Shown here: piece by piece, positions 35,011 to 43,603 of the stretch | How the letters are laid out: each line of letters begins with the position of its first letter | Position numbering within the stretch: the first letter of the stretch is position 1 | DNA from: Mucilaginibacter terrae | GTDB taxonomy: Bacteria; Bacteroidota; Bacteroidia; Sphingobacteriales; Sphingobacteriaceae | Assembly: GCF_031951985.1 (NCBI RefSeq) | Contig: NZ_JAVLVU010000001.1 | Coordinates: 3,844,001-3,908,000, forward strand | Direction of reading: 5' to 3' | Length of the DNA stretch: 64,000 nt | Translations under genes and position numbers: made by a program | Notes under the pieces: model-generated | Seen by the model: only the letters and a program-made list of their open reading frames with translations | Told to the model about the DNA's origin: nothing | Databases searched by the model: none

Positions 35011-38000
35011 CTATAAGGTTGTGCGAAGTCCAATTGAATAAATGCGCGGGTCAGCGACCCGGAAGGCGGTACCATAGCTGAAATCCGGGTCCAGCCCCTG
35101 TTTGTTGGCGCGCCAAAGTATACCCAGGTTATTGGCGCTACCATAAATCTGTAAGCGTCGGACGGGTAGGAAACGGTGTTTGGATTGCTCAAGCGTGTAA
35201 GATAAAGTCACATACTGCAGGCGCACATGGTCAGCCTTTTCGACCAGCGTTTCGGAACCTGCATAAAAGTTACTTCTTGAGGAGGACAAGGGGTAGCTGA
35301 AAGAAGGGACGCTCGTTCTGGCTTCATCACCGGGCTGCTGCCACCTTTGTGCATAATCGCTATGCCCGGCCCAGCTTGATCCGAGCTGGCTGTAGTTGAT
35401 GGAAGAGCGGTGAAAATAGTAGCCGAACTTATAACTGATACTAAAGTTCAGTTCCAGGTCGCCAATTGCTAAGGTATTGATCAATGAACCGAAGGATGTC
35501 GGGATGGCGGAGCCGAAATAGCGCAGGTCTTCCAGCCGGACATCAGGTCCCGTAAGCGCTGCATAGTTTTGGCTGATCTCGCCTCCAACATACCCCCGGG
35601 GAGCACCTGTGCCCGGGTCAAGTCCGGCCGTGCGGTACCCAAAAACGGAATACACCGGGTAACCCGTCAGGCCGGTAATATTTGAGGTAGCATCCGTGCT
35701 CACAAAACGGTTGGCCTGCTGGTCTGCCAGGTAATAATCAGTAACCTTGTCTTTGTACCGGCTGTAGTTCAGGGTCGTATTCCACCGTACCTCGCTGTTA
35801 AGATTGCGGCTGTTCAATTGTATATCCAGTCCGTGGCCGCTCATTCCTGCTACATTGCGGACGATCGATGCGCCGACCCCTGTCGTGTAATCAATAGGCG
35901 CCAGCCCGAAGAGATTTTGCCCCTTTTTATGATAGTACTCAATACTTCCGGTCAGCGCGTCCCCGAATGCCCTGAAGTCTGCAGCGATATTCAGCATTTT
36001 AGAGGTTTCCCAACGCAGCTCCGGGTTGGCATAATTGTCGAAACGGGAATAAGGCAGGTTCGTATAGGGTGATGGCAGGCCCAAATAAGCGATCGTAGTT
36101 ACGGCAACCATCGATGGATTGATATTGCCGCTTTGACCGTAGGTCGCCCGCAGCCGGAGATAATTGACGGCTTTCACTTTAAAAAAGTTTTCCCTGCTGG
36201 CCTCCCAGCTAAGCCCGGTGGACCAGAAGGGGTTCCACTGGTCGTTGGTATTCAACCCAAACAGGTTGGAAGCGTCCCGCCTGGCACTCAGTGAAAGTGC
36301 GTATTTACGGTCGTAGGTATAAGCGCCATTCGCATAGTACGATACAAAACGGGTGTTTCTTTCGGAAAGGCCATTGGCTGAAGGGATAAAGGACGCTGCC
36401 CCGGTCACAAAGGTGGGATATTGGCGCGTCAGGTCAACGTTACCGAAACTGAGATTCCCGGGGTCATAACCGAACAACCGGAAGGCCTGCCCGGTCGTAT
36501 GGCTGTTCCTGATCTCCGTTCCAGCGATGGCACTGATCTCATGCACCCCCAGCTGCCGGTCGAAATTTAGCTGGCCACGGAAATTATGGGCCTCCAGGTC
36601 GTCTCGCGCGTAATCAATGATCCCGCCTTTCGGCACGTTGTTGGTTAGTGTGCCGTTCGCTGCTATCGACGTATAGAGATTGACGAGGTTCCGGCTGTAG
36701 AAACTTTCGGCGTCATAAAGATGGTCGGACGGATTTTGCTGCCGTTCATACTGATATTTGACATCTGCTTTTAAGCCAAAAGGAAGATCATATGTTAAAC
36801 CGGCATTGACGAGTACATCCTGCAAGCGTCCTTTCGTAGAATCGTGCTTATAATCTTCCAGCGGATAGTAACGCCAGTCGAGGAGCCGGCCATTGCCCGC
36901 TGTTGCCAGGTAAGAGGCCCGGTAATCTTTAACAATAGGCAGCGCGTTTCCACTCGCATCTGCAAATTGGGCATATGGATAGAACGCCGGTCCCCTGGAG
37001 GTGACATCGCCATAGCCCGGGCGTCCGGAACGGTTCGATCCGTCTGTATAATAGATACCGGCCAGCAATTGAAGCTTGGCAACAGGCCGGAATGTGGTGC
37101 TGAAGCGCAGGTTCTTGCGGTCGCTGACCGCATCCAGGTTGGTGACGTTGCGGTCATACCCTGCGAATGCCGTCCAGGTCACCTTGTCGGTACCACCACG
37201 CAGGCTGAGTGCGTATTGCTGGCTGACCGCACGCCTGTACAGGTAACGGTCAAAATCATCGCGGATATCCAAAGACCGTAATTGGTCGATCTGCCGGTTA
37301 GCTTCTGCCGCGCTGATCGCTCCGGTCGCCTGCTGGTTCAGCAGTTCTACAACGGGCGACAGTGCAGGCCGGCTTGAAGAGTTGATCTGGGTCCGGTAAT
37401 AGTTCTGACCGAACAGGAACCTTTCCGCATCGATAAAGTCACTGCTGGACATCTGGCGAAGCTGGCCGAGGTCCGGCTTATCACCAATGCTCACATTGGC
37501 ATTCCAGTCAATGGTCAGCGGTTGGTTCTGCCGCCCTTTTTTAGTGGTGATCACGATCACGCCATTGCCGGCCCTGGCGCCCCAGATCGAAGCCGCCGCT
37601 GCATCCTTAAGGATGGTAATATTCTCTACTTCGTTGGGATTGATGTTATTGATATTGCCGTCGTAGGGGAAATTATCTACCACGATCAGCGGGTCTTTCG
37701 GCCCTCGAATCGAACTCAGACCGCGTATCGTTAGCTGTCCTGCTGCGTTGGTGCCGCGGTCAACGGTCAGGCCGTTCGCGATCGCCGGAAGGCGGGAAAG
37801 GATATTAGGCGATACCTGCTGGTTGAACGTTTTGCTGTCGATGCTGCTGAAGGAACCTGTGGCCCTTTCCCGCGGCACATTCTGGTAGCCGGTCGATATG
37901 GTCACCTCCTGGAGCTGGCGGTTACTGCGTGTCATACTGAGGGTCAGTGGGATACTGACCGGGAAGTCAAGCCTGACCTCCCTTTTTTCGTATCCGGTGA

Positions 38001-38217
38001 ATGTAATATATAATACGTCGCCGTTTTTCAACGCAGGCAGGTGAAAGTTTCCTTTCGCGTCCGTGATCACCACGTTACTGCTTTGATTGAGCTGGACCGT
38101 GGCCCCCACCAGTGGCCGCTTATCGTCCGCGCTCAGGACCTGGCCGGTGATTACCTGTTGGGCATTTGCCGTAATGCTTAAAAAAAGGGAAAGAAATAAT
38201 ATTATCTTTGATTTCAT
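35011..38217 (-). CDS. SusC/RagA-like TonB-dependent outer membrane transporter
   Basis: 1068 aa. Signal peptide (IILFLSLFLSITANAQ), carboxypeptidase-regulatory-like domain (VITGQVLSADDKRPLVGATV), plug domain with VDNFPYDGNINNINPNEVENITILKDAAAASIWG, then a beta-barrel. It imports large nutrients or peptides with TonB energy. No carbohydrate enzymes accompany it; instead the neighbours are a TlpA-DUF3738 fusion and small proteins, so a peptide-type substrate is plausible. Confidence 0.94.
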   Translation of the reverse strand: MKSKIILFLSLFLSITANAQQVITGQVLSADDKRPLVGATVQLNQSSNVVITDAKGNFHLPALKNGDVLYITFTGYEKREVRLDFPVSIPLTLSMTRSNRQLQEVTISTGYQNVPRERATGSFSSIDSKTFNQQVSPNILSRLPAIANGLTVDRGTNAAGQLTIRGLSSIRGPKDPLIVVDNFPYDGNINNINPNEVENITILKDAAAASIWGARAGNGVIVITTKKGRQNQPLTIDWNANVSIGDKPDLGQLRQMSSSDFIDAERFLFGQNYYRTQINSSSRPALSPVVELLNQQATGAISAAEANRQIDQLRSLDIRDDFDRYLYRRAVSQQYALSLRGGTDKVTWTAFAGYDRNVTNLDAVSDRKNLRFSTTFRPVAKLQLLAGIYYTDGSNRSGRPGYGDVTSRGPAFYPYAQFADASGNALPIVKDYRASYLATAGNGRLLDWRYYPLEDYKHDSTKGRLQDVLVNAGLTYDLPFGLKADVKYQYERQQNPSDHLYDAESFYSRNLVNLYTSIAANGTLTNNVPKGGIIDYARDDLEAHNFRGQLNFDRQLGVHEISAIAGTEIRNSHTTGQAFRLFGYDPGNLSFGNVDLTRQYPTFVTGAASFIPSANGLSERNTRFVSYYANGAYTYDRKYALSLSARRDASNLFGLNTNDQWNPFWSTGLSWEASRENFFKVKAVNYLRLRATYGQSGNINPSMVAVTTIAYLGLPSPYTNLPYSRFDNYANPELRWETSKMLNIAADFRAFGDALTGSIEYYHKKGQNLFGLAPIDYTTGVGASIVRNVAGMSGHGLDIQLNSRNLNSEVRWNTTLNYSRYKDKVTDYYLADQQANRFVSTDATSNITGLTGYPVYSVFGYRTAGLDPGTGAPRGYVGGEISQNYAALTGPDVRLEDLRYFGSAIPTSFGSLINTLAIGDLELNFSISYKFGYYFHRSSINYSQLGSSWAGHSDYAQRWQQPGDEARTSVPSFSYPLSSSRSNFYAGSETLVEKADHVRLQYVTLSYTLEQSKHRFLPVRRLQIYGSANNLGILWRANKQGLDPDFSYGTAFRVADPRIYSIGLRTTL

Positions 38218-38223
38218 CTGGAA

Positions 38224-39537
38224 TTAAGGTTTTAGGTCATGAGTTGAACTTTTTTTGTCAGTGACGATGAGCATCAGCAACGATCTTTTGGCTTCACGGA
38301 GGTCGAGGCCATAAGGACGCAGTGCGTTCCGGATCTCCCTGATATCGGTCGAACCGGTCAGTGTCAGGTCAACCATACCGGTGTATCCGGTCTCGTCCAC
38401 GACGGGACGGTCGATACTTTCCAGGTCGCCTAATCGGATCACCAGCTGTTTCAACGGGCGGTTGCTGATCTGATACGGGGCAGACCGGAACAGCGTGTTT
38501 TTAGATATGCCGCCTTTTGACCGGAGCCGGTCTGTGCTGTCGGTACGCTGAAGAACATAACACGGCACTTCCTGCTTTTCGACCACCCCGGTATAGGCCG
38601 TCAGGGCGTTGAGTTCGCTGAGCATGGTTTCATATAACCGGTCCGCCTGTTCCTGCGGAAGGATCAGGTCGTAATTGTAGAGATTGTCCTGATCGTAACT
38701 GCCGTCACGGGCCTTGGAAAGATTTAAGGTGATCTTCGCCGGGTCCTGAACGTCAAGTATCATTCGCTTTTCGCTGAACTGCTGCTGCTGTTTATTAAAC
38801 AATTTGATCGCTGCCGTTTCATAAAGCCAAAGCAGGTTGCTGTTCGTCACCGCGATCCCGATGTTCTTACCGCCCTTTGTTCTGGGATGGTTGCCGGTGC
38901 CAAGGCCGCTGTAGTGCCCCTTGCTCAGAATGGAATACTTGACGATCTCGTTTCCCGGTGGGTACGCTTCATCCAGGAATAGCGGCCTGGTGGCGTCCAG
39001 GTCCTTTTTGGTCTGTACCTGTACGTTTTGACCGGACAGGGCTTTCTGAATATTGGCTTCATTCACCTCTTCTGCACCGGTGATCGCAACAACTTTGCCG
39101 GCACCGTCGATCATCACGTAATGCGGCAAGCCGGTATGCGGGAATAATCTGGACAGCAGTGTGTCAGCTACCGCTGTCTTGATATGGTATCGTTTCCCGT
39201 TGGCGGAAGTGAAAAACTGACGGATCTTGGGCACTGGTTCGTAGGCCACACCAAGTGCGAATACGCGGTCACCAAACTTTTGCTCCAGCGCTTCGATCCT
39301 GGGGAAGTTGATCAGGCAGGCAGAGCACCAGGTTGCCCAGAAGTCAAGAATGATCACCTTGCCTTTAAGGCTGGCGGTAGACAGATTGCCAGCTTTGTAG
39401 TTCAGCATGTTGCTGATCGTGATATCAGGGAATTGATCCCCTATTTTCAGGGGGGTGATGGGGGCTTTACTTTGAGCAATACACGGAAAGTTCAGGCAAA
39501 GCACAGCCATTACACTTAGTAAAGTGTTTTTTTTCAT
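38224..39537 (-). CDS. TlpA-family thioredoxin fused to a DUF3738-like domain
   Basis: 437 aa from the ATG at 39537 (MKKNTLLSVMAVLCLNFPCIAQ, signal peptide). Residues ~30-165 are a redoxin with active site WCSAC (FWATWCSACLINFPRIEAL). Residues ~190-430 resemble the DUF3738/TIGR03435 domain, with RPVVDETGYTGMVDLTL and a preceding LKQLVIRLGDLE. It ends 6 nt before susC and is co-transcribed. Likely a periplasmic disulfide reductase tied to the SusCD cargo. Confidence 0.85.
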   Translation of the reverse strand: MKKNTLLSVMAVLCLNFPCIAQSKAPITPLKIGDQFPDITISNMLNYKAGNLSTASLKGKVIILDFWATWCSACLINFPRIEALEQKFGDRVFALGVAYEPVPKIRQFFTSANGKRYHIKTAVADTLLSRLFPHTGLPHYVMIDGAGKVVAITGAEEVNEANIQKALSGQNVQVQTKKDLDATRPLFLDEAYPPGNEIVKYSILSKGHYSGLGTGNHPRTKGGKNIGIAVTNSNLLWLYETAAIKLFNKQQQQFSEKRMILDVQDPAKITLNLSKARDGSYDQDNLYNYDLILPQEQADRLYETMLSELNALTAYTGVVEKQEVPCYVLQRTDSTDRLRSKGGISKNTLFRSAPYQISNRPLKQLVIRLGDLESIDRPVVDETGYTGMVDLTLTGSTDIREIRNALRPYGLDLREAKRSLLMLIVTDKKSSTHDLKP

Positions 39538-39609
39538 ATTTTTTTGAATAAATGAATGCGGTGAACTGCTTGGCAACAGCCGGCATTCATGTCATGGTAT
39601 CAATCGATC

Positions 39610-39942
39610 TTATGTGCCCGGCGTAATGGACAGGGCTTGCGATCGGTAAGCCGAGGCGATGAAATCATTCAGCTGATCCAGGAATTCAGCGAAATCATTA
39701 TCCGTTATATCAGCTTTCCATTTGCAGTCGTTAACCGCCCAACATTGGAAGATCAGCATCGTAAAGTACCTTACTGTTTCCGGAGGGTAACGCTTAAAGA
39801 ACCGGGACATTCCCTGCATCGCTTGTCGTTTCTCCCGCTGTAATACTTTGATGCGCCTCCCGGCATAGTTGTCAGCGCAAAACTTTCGGCGAAAAAAAAG
39901 GCAAAGCATAGCCAGGATACGTGTCTGTATCAATTTTTTCAT
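39610..39942 (-). CDS. Small hypothetical protein of the SusCD operon
   Basis: 110 aa. Basic N-terminus with a short hydrophobic stretch (ILAMLCLFFRRKFC) followed by RRIKVLQREKRQAMQGMSRFFKRYPPETVRYFTMLIFQCW. No clean signal peptide. I do not recognise the family. It is in the same operon as the TlpA-DUF3738 gene (72 nt gap) and downstream of the 17-aa peptide gene, separated by a hairpin. Possibly a small membrane or regulatory protein. Confidence 0.65.
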   Translation of the reverse strand: MKKLIQTRILAMLCLFFRRKFCADNYAGRRIKVLQREKRQAMQGMSRFFKRYPPETVRYFTMLIFQCWAVNDCKWKADITDNDFAEFLDQLNDFIASAYRSQALSITPGT

Positions 39943-39985
39943 GAGTGTTTGATTAGAAGTTAATGAATGGGGTTCAAGAAGAGAA

Positions 39986-40026
39986 CGGCAACCGGAAAAC
40001 TAACTATTAACTGATGACGGTTGCCG
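39986..40026 (-). repeat. Intra-operon hairpin
   Basis: Perfect 9-bp inverted repeat CGGCAACCG / CGGTTGCCG around a 23-nt loop, 12 nt after the 17-aa gene stop and before the 110-aa gene. No U-run, so it may tune expression of downstream genes or protect the upstream message. Confidence 0.6.
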
Positions 40027-40037
40027 CGGTCCCTTAT

Positions 40038-40091
40038 TTAATCCGGCGGGCAGATGACCAGCAGCCACATGTTTGGCTTGTTATTGCTCAT
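40038..40091 (-). CDS. 17-residue peptide gene with a strong Shine-Dalgarno site
   Basis: ATG at 40091 to TAA at 40038 encodes MSNNKPNMWLLVICPPD. AAAGGAGG lies 5 nt before the ATG, which is unusual because Bacteroidota genes seldom use such perfect ribosome binding sites. It overlaps the end of the 87-aa gene by 11 nt. The peptide has a hydrophobic core (MWLLVI) and a C-terminal CPPD. It could be a secreted signal, a RiPP-like product or a leader controlling downstream translation. Translation is inferred from the SD site. Confidence 0.5.
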   Translation of the reverse strand: MSNNKPNMWLLVICPPD

Positions 40092-40344
40092 GGTCGCCTC
40101 CTTTCTGAACTTCTTGTTGTTGGGCGTATAGCGCGAGGGAAAGATCCTGAAGTTTGTGAATGAATAGGCCAAGCTGCTCAGGTGGGAGCTTATGGAGTTC
40201 GCGGCCGTCTCCGGTAAGGCCAAAGGCGTACCATTTTTGCAATTCCGCTTTGACTTCCGCAGAAGCTATCGTGCCGAAGATCTGCTCCAGCGCTTGCTCC
40301 GGGGAAATGAGGTGAACGGAATTTAATGTTTTGACTTTGGCCAT
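40081..40344 (-). CDS. Small hypothetical protein, first gene of the SusCD operon
   Basis: 87 aa, soluble, helical: MAKVKTLNSVHLISPEQALE followed by a Leu-rich helix (LHKLPPEQLGLFIHKLQDLS) and a Gln/Glu tail. Family not recognised. It follows a long structured 5' leader with a Bacteroidota -7 box and overlaps the 17-aa peptide gene. It may act on or sense the peptide. Reading frame and clear start support that it is real. Confidence 0.65.
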   Translation of the reverse strand: MAKVKTLNSVHLISPEQALEQIFGTIASAEVKAELQKWYAFGLTGDGRELHKLPPEQLGLFIHKLQDLSLALYAQQQEVQKGGDHEQ

Positions 40345-40357
40345 ACCTATGTTATAA

Positions 40358-40516
40358 AAGATGGGCAGCCAAAAATAACAAAGGCGTGGAACCCATCTTA
40401 AACGTAACTAGGTACCTAGGAGAACCTTGACCACGAATAAGTGAGCCCACGCCTTTGGCATGGGCATCTCACTTATCATCTCGTGGTCTTTTGAAATTTC
40501 CTAGGTTTCAGTTACG
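40358..40516 (-). ncRNA. Highly structured 5' leader RNA of the small-protein/SusCD operon
   Basis: Hairpin A is a rod of five nested stems with internal loops: CGTAACT/AGTTACG (40403-40409 with 40510-40516), CCTAGGA/TCCTAGG, GACCACGA/TCGTGGTC, TAAGTGAG/CTCACTTA and GCCCA/TGGGC (40445-40449 with 40461-40465), apex GCCTTTGGC. Hairpin B is AAGATGGG/CCCATCTT (40358-40365 with 40392-40399), ending just before the first gene. The loop of B (40379-40389) is perfectly complementary over 11 nt to the apex of A (40447-40457). This allows a kissing or switch structure. No known riboswitch class is recognised. Confidence 0.7.
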
Positions 40517-40551
40517 AGATAAAAGTTAATGCACTAATATTTTTAACACTA

Positions 40552-40559
40552 CAAAAGTA
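40552..40559 (-). promoter_or_regulatory. -7 box for the leader RNA and operon
   Basis: TACTTTTG on the minus strand matches the Bacteroidota TAnnTTTG box. Transcription would begin near 40545, ~30 nt before hairpin A, giving a ~200-nt leader. The -33 element is not a good match. Confidence 0.5.
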
Positions 40560-40602
40560 GCTTACTTACTATTAAGTATCGTAAATATAATAATAATTTC
40601 AT

Positions 40603-40626
40603 AATTGTGGTAGAACTGCCACAATT
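40603..40626. promoter_or_regulatory. Operator-like palindrome upstream of the XRE regulator
   Basis: Perfect 8-bp inverted repeat AATTGTGG / CCACAATT with an 8-nt spacer, between the divergent XRE gene and the leader promoter. Likely binding site of the XRE protein. Confidence 0.55.
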
Positions 40627-40659
40627 TTTCTAAAAATTAAAGCTGAATTTCCTACTTTT

Positions 40660-40881
40660 ATGAAAGAGCAGGAAGAAATACTTTTAAAACAGATAGGAAC
40701 GGCAATTTTTGATATACGAATCGAAAAAGGTCTAAGTCAAGAAGATGTAGCTGCTCGATGTGATGTTGATAGGGGCAAAATAAGTAAGATTGAGAACGGC
40801 TCTGCTAATTATTATATAACAACTTTAATCGAGCTTGCCAAAGGATTAGACGTAGATATAAGACGATTTTTTGATTCTTAA
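40660..40881 (+). CDS. XRE-family helix-turn-helix regulator
   Basis: 73 aa, a single Cro/C1-type HTH: IGTAIFDIRIEKGLSQEDVAARCDVDRGKISKIENGSANYYITTLIELAKGLDV. No extra sensor domain, so ligand or peptide sensing would need another partner. Divergent from the leader RNA/SusCD operon with a palindrome between, so it probably controls that operon or itself. The 275 bp downstream (40882-41156) show no gene. Confidence 0.88.
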   Translation: MKEQEEILLKQIGTAIFDIRIEKGLSQEDVAARCDVDRGKISKIENGSANYYITTLIELAKGLDVDIRRFFDS

Positions 40882-41156
40882 TTGGCGTTTCCTTCGGCCA
40901 GGCTTTCCGTTATAAGTCCTCGCTGCGCTGTGGGCTTTTCACTGCAATCCTTAACGCGAATTGTTTAAGATATTATAGAGAGCTCAATTTCGCTTTAATA
41001 ATTTAAGCTACGAGTTTTGCTTTCCTTAGATTGTTTAACATTGCTAAGCTTTTCGATGAGATTCCATTTGAGCGTGAATATTTGAGATATTAGTTAATTA
41101 GAGCATACTCAATAAACGAAATGCAGCGTATATATGAGGGCTTATGTTTGCCGATT

Positions 41157-41999
41157 TTATCTTCTTTCGCTAATAAAAGCCAACCCGTTTTCCTCACAGC
41201 AGGCAATAGCAACTGCTGATAATTGTACATCCCTTTTTGTAAGCCTTCTAATTTCATCTTTTAGGAATTTAACTCTATATCGACCAAAATTGGATATTCC
41301 CTCTGGGTCATTAGATATCGTCCTAATTTCGTCTACCATGCGTTGACAGAAATCCCATACCCTTTCTCTTAATTCTTCAAGCGGGGTATGGTCTAAATGA
41401 TAAAGTTTAATTGAAGTTTCAACCCTAATTTTATCCCGCACGTCTAAAATCGCTGGAGCGTTAGCGATTGCTTTTCCCTTTGAATCAAATGTAAGGAGAT
41501 TCGGATCATCCGCGTCGCAAGGGTCTAACAGCATAATTTCTTCATCTTTACATCTTGGTTTGTTTTTAGCTACAAAACTTCCTTCAAATAATGGGAAGTA
41601 AACCCACTTTCCACCTGCGACTTTTGCACTGTCAAATTTATCTCTTCTTGGTTCGTTAGAATATTGACTGCTAAATCTGTAATTTTCATAATCATATGCC
41701 AGCCACCAGTATCCGTCTTCATCTGCTCTTTTTATCCCTTTGATATTTTTAGCAATTCCTTTCGGTCTAAAGTGATCAATATCTCTGTCAGACATAACGT
41801 CCAATGCTTCCGAGTACCAACATTTACCCTTTGATAATTCACTTAAAGGAACAAATAATTGTTTCCAAATTTGATTTTTTTCAATAATCGTTTGTCTTTC
41901 TTTATCATCCGCAGCATTTAAAAGCATTTGGTTAAGTTTTGCAGCCTTATTTAACCAACCGTCAGGCAGAACAATTTCGTCCATATTGATATATCTCAT
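41157..41999 (-). CDS. HNH-type nuclease, Septu PtuB-like
   Basis: 280 aa. The motif DRDIDHFRPKG at residues 71-81, preceded by Cys60 (GKCWYS), matches the divergent HNH of PtuB/TIGR02646 proteins, where the DH/EH-FRPK segment carries the catalytic His. A second conserved-looking patch is WWLAYDYENYRFSS. The start overlaps the upstream ATPase stop by 4 nt (ATGA). In Septu, PtuB cleaves nucleic acid when licensed by the PtuA ATPase. Here the pair is the tail of an hsdM-hsdS operon. Confidence 0.82.
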   Translation of the reverse strand: MRYINMDEIVLPDGWLNKAAKLNQMLLNAADDKERQTIIEKNQIWKQLFVPLSELSKGKCWYSEALDVMSDRDIDHFRPKGIAKNIKGIKRADEDGYWWLAYDYENYRFSSQYSNEPRRDKFDSAKVAGGKWVYFPLFEGSFVAKNKPRCKDEEIMLLDPCDADDPNLLTFDSKGKAIANAPAILDVRDKIRVETSIKLYHLDHTPLEELRERVWDFCQRMVDEIRTISNDPEGISNFGRYRVKFLKDEIRRLTKRDVQLSAVAIACCEENGLAFISERR

Positions 42000-43603
42000 G
42001 GCTTCTTTTCTTCGTCCATAAGCTGTTTAATCAACACCGCCATTTTATCATTTTGGATCTTACGTTCTTCCAAGTTATTAGATGGCCTTTTTAAGTCTGG
42101 ATTTTGATATACAGCGTGAATGAATTTATCATATAACGGATCGCGTTGTGTTTTATCAAATCCAATACGAGATAATTTATTGGTTAGCACTTGAAGCTCG
42201 GCCTCAGTTTCAGGAGACAGTTCGCTATCCCTATTTAGTACTTCGAGTTCTCTTTTGCGGGTAAGATCTTTGAAAGATTCTTCATCCATAGAAGTTGGTA
42301 AATTAAAAAATTCTGAAGTTAAAATTCCGGCAACACCCAGACCCTTAGGGTCAAAATAAGGCTCCATTGTTTTAATCGTTTGCTTTTCTTTTCCATCTTC
42401 TGATATTTCACTTTTGCTGTAAAATACTCTAATCTCTTCTTTGGATAGTCCACCAATTACTAATGGATCATGTGTCGTCATTATAATTTGACTTGACTCA
42501 TCTTTATCGGTGTAGTCATGGAGTAAATTCATATATTTCCATTTCCACAATGGATTTAAATGGGTGTCCGGCTCATCTAATAGGATAAGTGATTCTTCTG
42601 CCTTTGTAAAGCGTAGTAATCCGATAACAGTAAGTAGTTGTTGTTCTCCTTCAGAGAGTTCTTTAAAAGTGATATTACCATCGACATGTTGCTTTTTAAC
42701 CTTCACCCTCACCTCTTGTATTAAATCAGACATGTAAGTGCTTTCCAATTTCTTGAAAAACTCTGTATTACGTCGGTATTTTTTGGCGATTTTTTCAAGT
42801 TTTTCTTGATTTGAAATATATAGGTATAATTCTTCCTGTTCAGGATGTTTATTAAAGTCTTCTCTGATCTTTTCTTTATGATAAATGGGCCCGATAGAAG
42901 CATCCCAAAGTTCAGTTAAGAAATCTTTGACAACCCCTTTAGCATACCAAAAACGAGAATCTCCTTCTTTTTTATTTCCTCTCCAATTCGGCTTTTTCAT
43001 AACAAATAACACGGATTCAAGCCCAACGATATTTAAATATTCTTTTAAGAACGTATTAATTTTATTGTCGTTGAAACCATAAAAAGCTAATAATACAAAA
43101 TAACTATGTATGTGCCTGGCGTAAAAGAGAGGCCGAAAAGGTTCATCAATTCCGTCAAGAAGATCCTTATAAAATTTATTTTGATGTCTATCAAAGTGCT
43201 CTAAAAGTCTATTACTGATACCTGAATAATATGAAAATACATATTTAGGTAAGTATTCGTCTCGGTTTTGCTCAATTTTTTTTTTCGAAATGGGCTTTTT
43301 ATCATACGCAATTTCTGCAAGGCTTTTTTGTACGCCATGATAGAATTGAAATTTACCCTTCGTTCCTGGCCCACCCACAACTTTTAATAGGTTATCCTTG
43401 CACTGATATTCTATCTCATAGTTAAACGGTGACTCCTCTTTTAGATCGAGATCACGAAATATAATAACAAGGGCCTCGAGAAAATTTGATTTACCAGCAG
43501 CATTTTGTCCTAATAAGACTGTATGTTTCTCTCTCTTGTCAATATCAATTTTAAAATCAGTGAGATTTTTAAATTCTTTTATGTAGACTTTATCTATTCT
43601 CAT
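41996..43603 (-). CDS. RecF/OLD-like AAA ATPase, Septu PtuA-like
   Basis: 535 aa SMC/ABC-type ATPase without a TOPRIM nuclease. N-terminus KVYIKEFKNLTDFKIDI; Walker A GQNAAGKS at 32-39; a helical middle ~200 aa; signature LSEGEQQLLTVIG; Walker B SLILLDEPDTHLNP; switch His in MTTHDPL. The length and single downstream HNH partner fit PtuA. It overlaps hsdS and the HNH gene by 4 nt each. It probably senses invading DNA or phage interference and controls the HNH nuclease. Confidence 0.85.
   Translation of the reverse strand: MRIDKVYIKEFKNLTDFKIDIDKREKHTVLLGQNAAGKSNFLEALVIIFRDLDLKEESPFNYEIEYQCKDNLLKVVGGPGTKGKFQFYHGVQKSLAEIAYDKKPISKKKIEQNRDEYLPKYVFSYYSGISNRLLEHFDRHQNKFYKDLLDGIDEPFRPLFYARHIHSYFVLLAFYGFNDNKINTFLKEYLNIVGLESVLFVMKKPNWRGNKKEGDSRFWYAKGVVKDFLTELWDASIGPIYHKEKIREDFNKHPEQEELYLYISNQEKLEKIAKKYRRNTEFFKKLESTYMSDLIQEVRVKVKKQHVDGNITFKELSEGEQQLLTVIGLLRFTKAEESLILLDEPDTHLNPLWKWKYMNLLHDYTDKDESSQIIMTTHDPLVIGGLSKEEIRVFYSKSEISEDGKEKQTIKTMEPYFDPKGLGVAGILTSEFFNLPTSMDEESFKDLTRKRELEVLNRDSELSPETEAELQVLTNKLSRIGFDKTQRDPLYDKFIHAVYQNPDLKRPSNNLEERKIQNDKMAVLIKQLMDEEKKP

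Noticed and set aside
40358-40516. 6S RNA or a known riboswitch
   Set aside because: Rod shape is reminiscent of 6S RNA, but it lacks a large central bulge and sits directly upstream of a gene; no known aptamer core is recognised.
41157-43603. Retron-Septu or Gabija assignment for the ATPase/HNH pair
   Set aside because: No reverse transcriptase nearby; the ATPase has no TOPRIM part and the partner is HNH, not a UvrD-like helicase, so a PtuA/PtuB-like pair is the better match.
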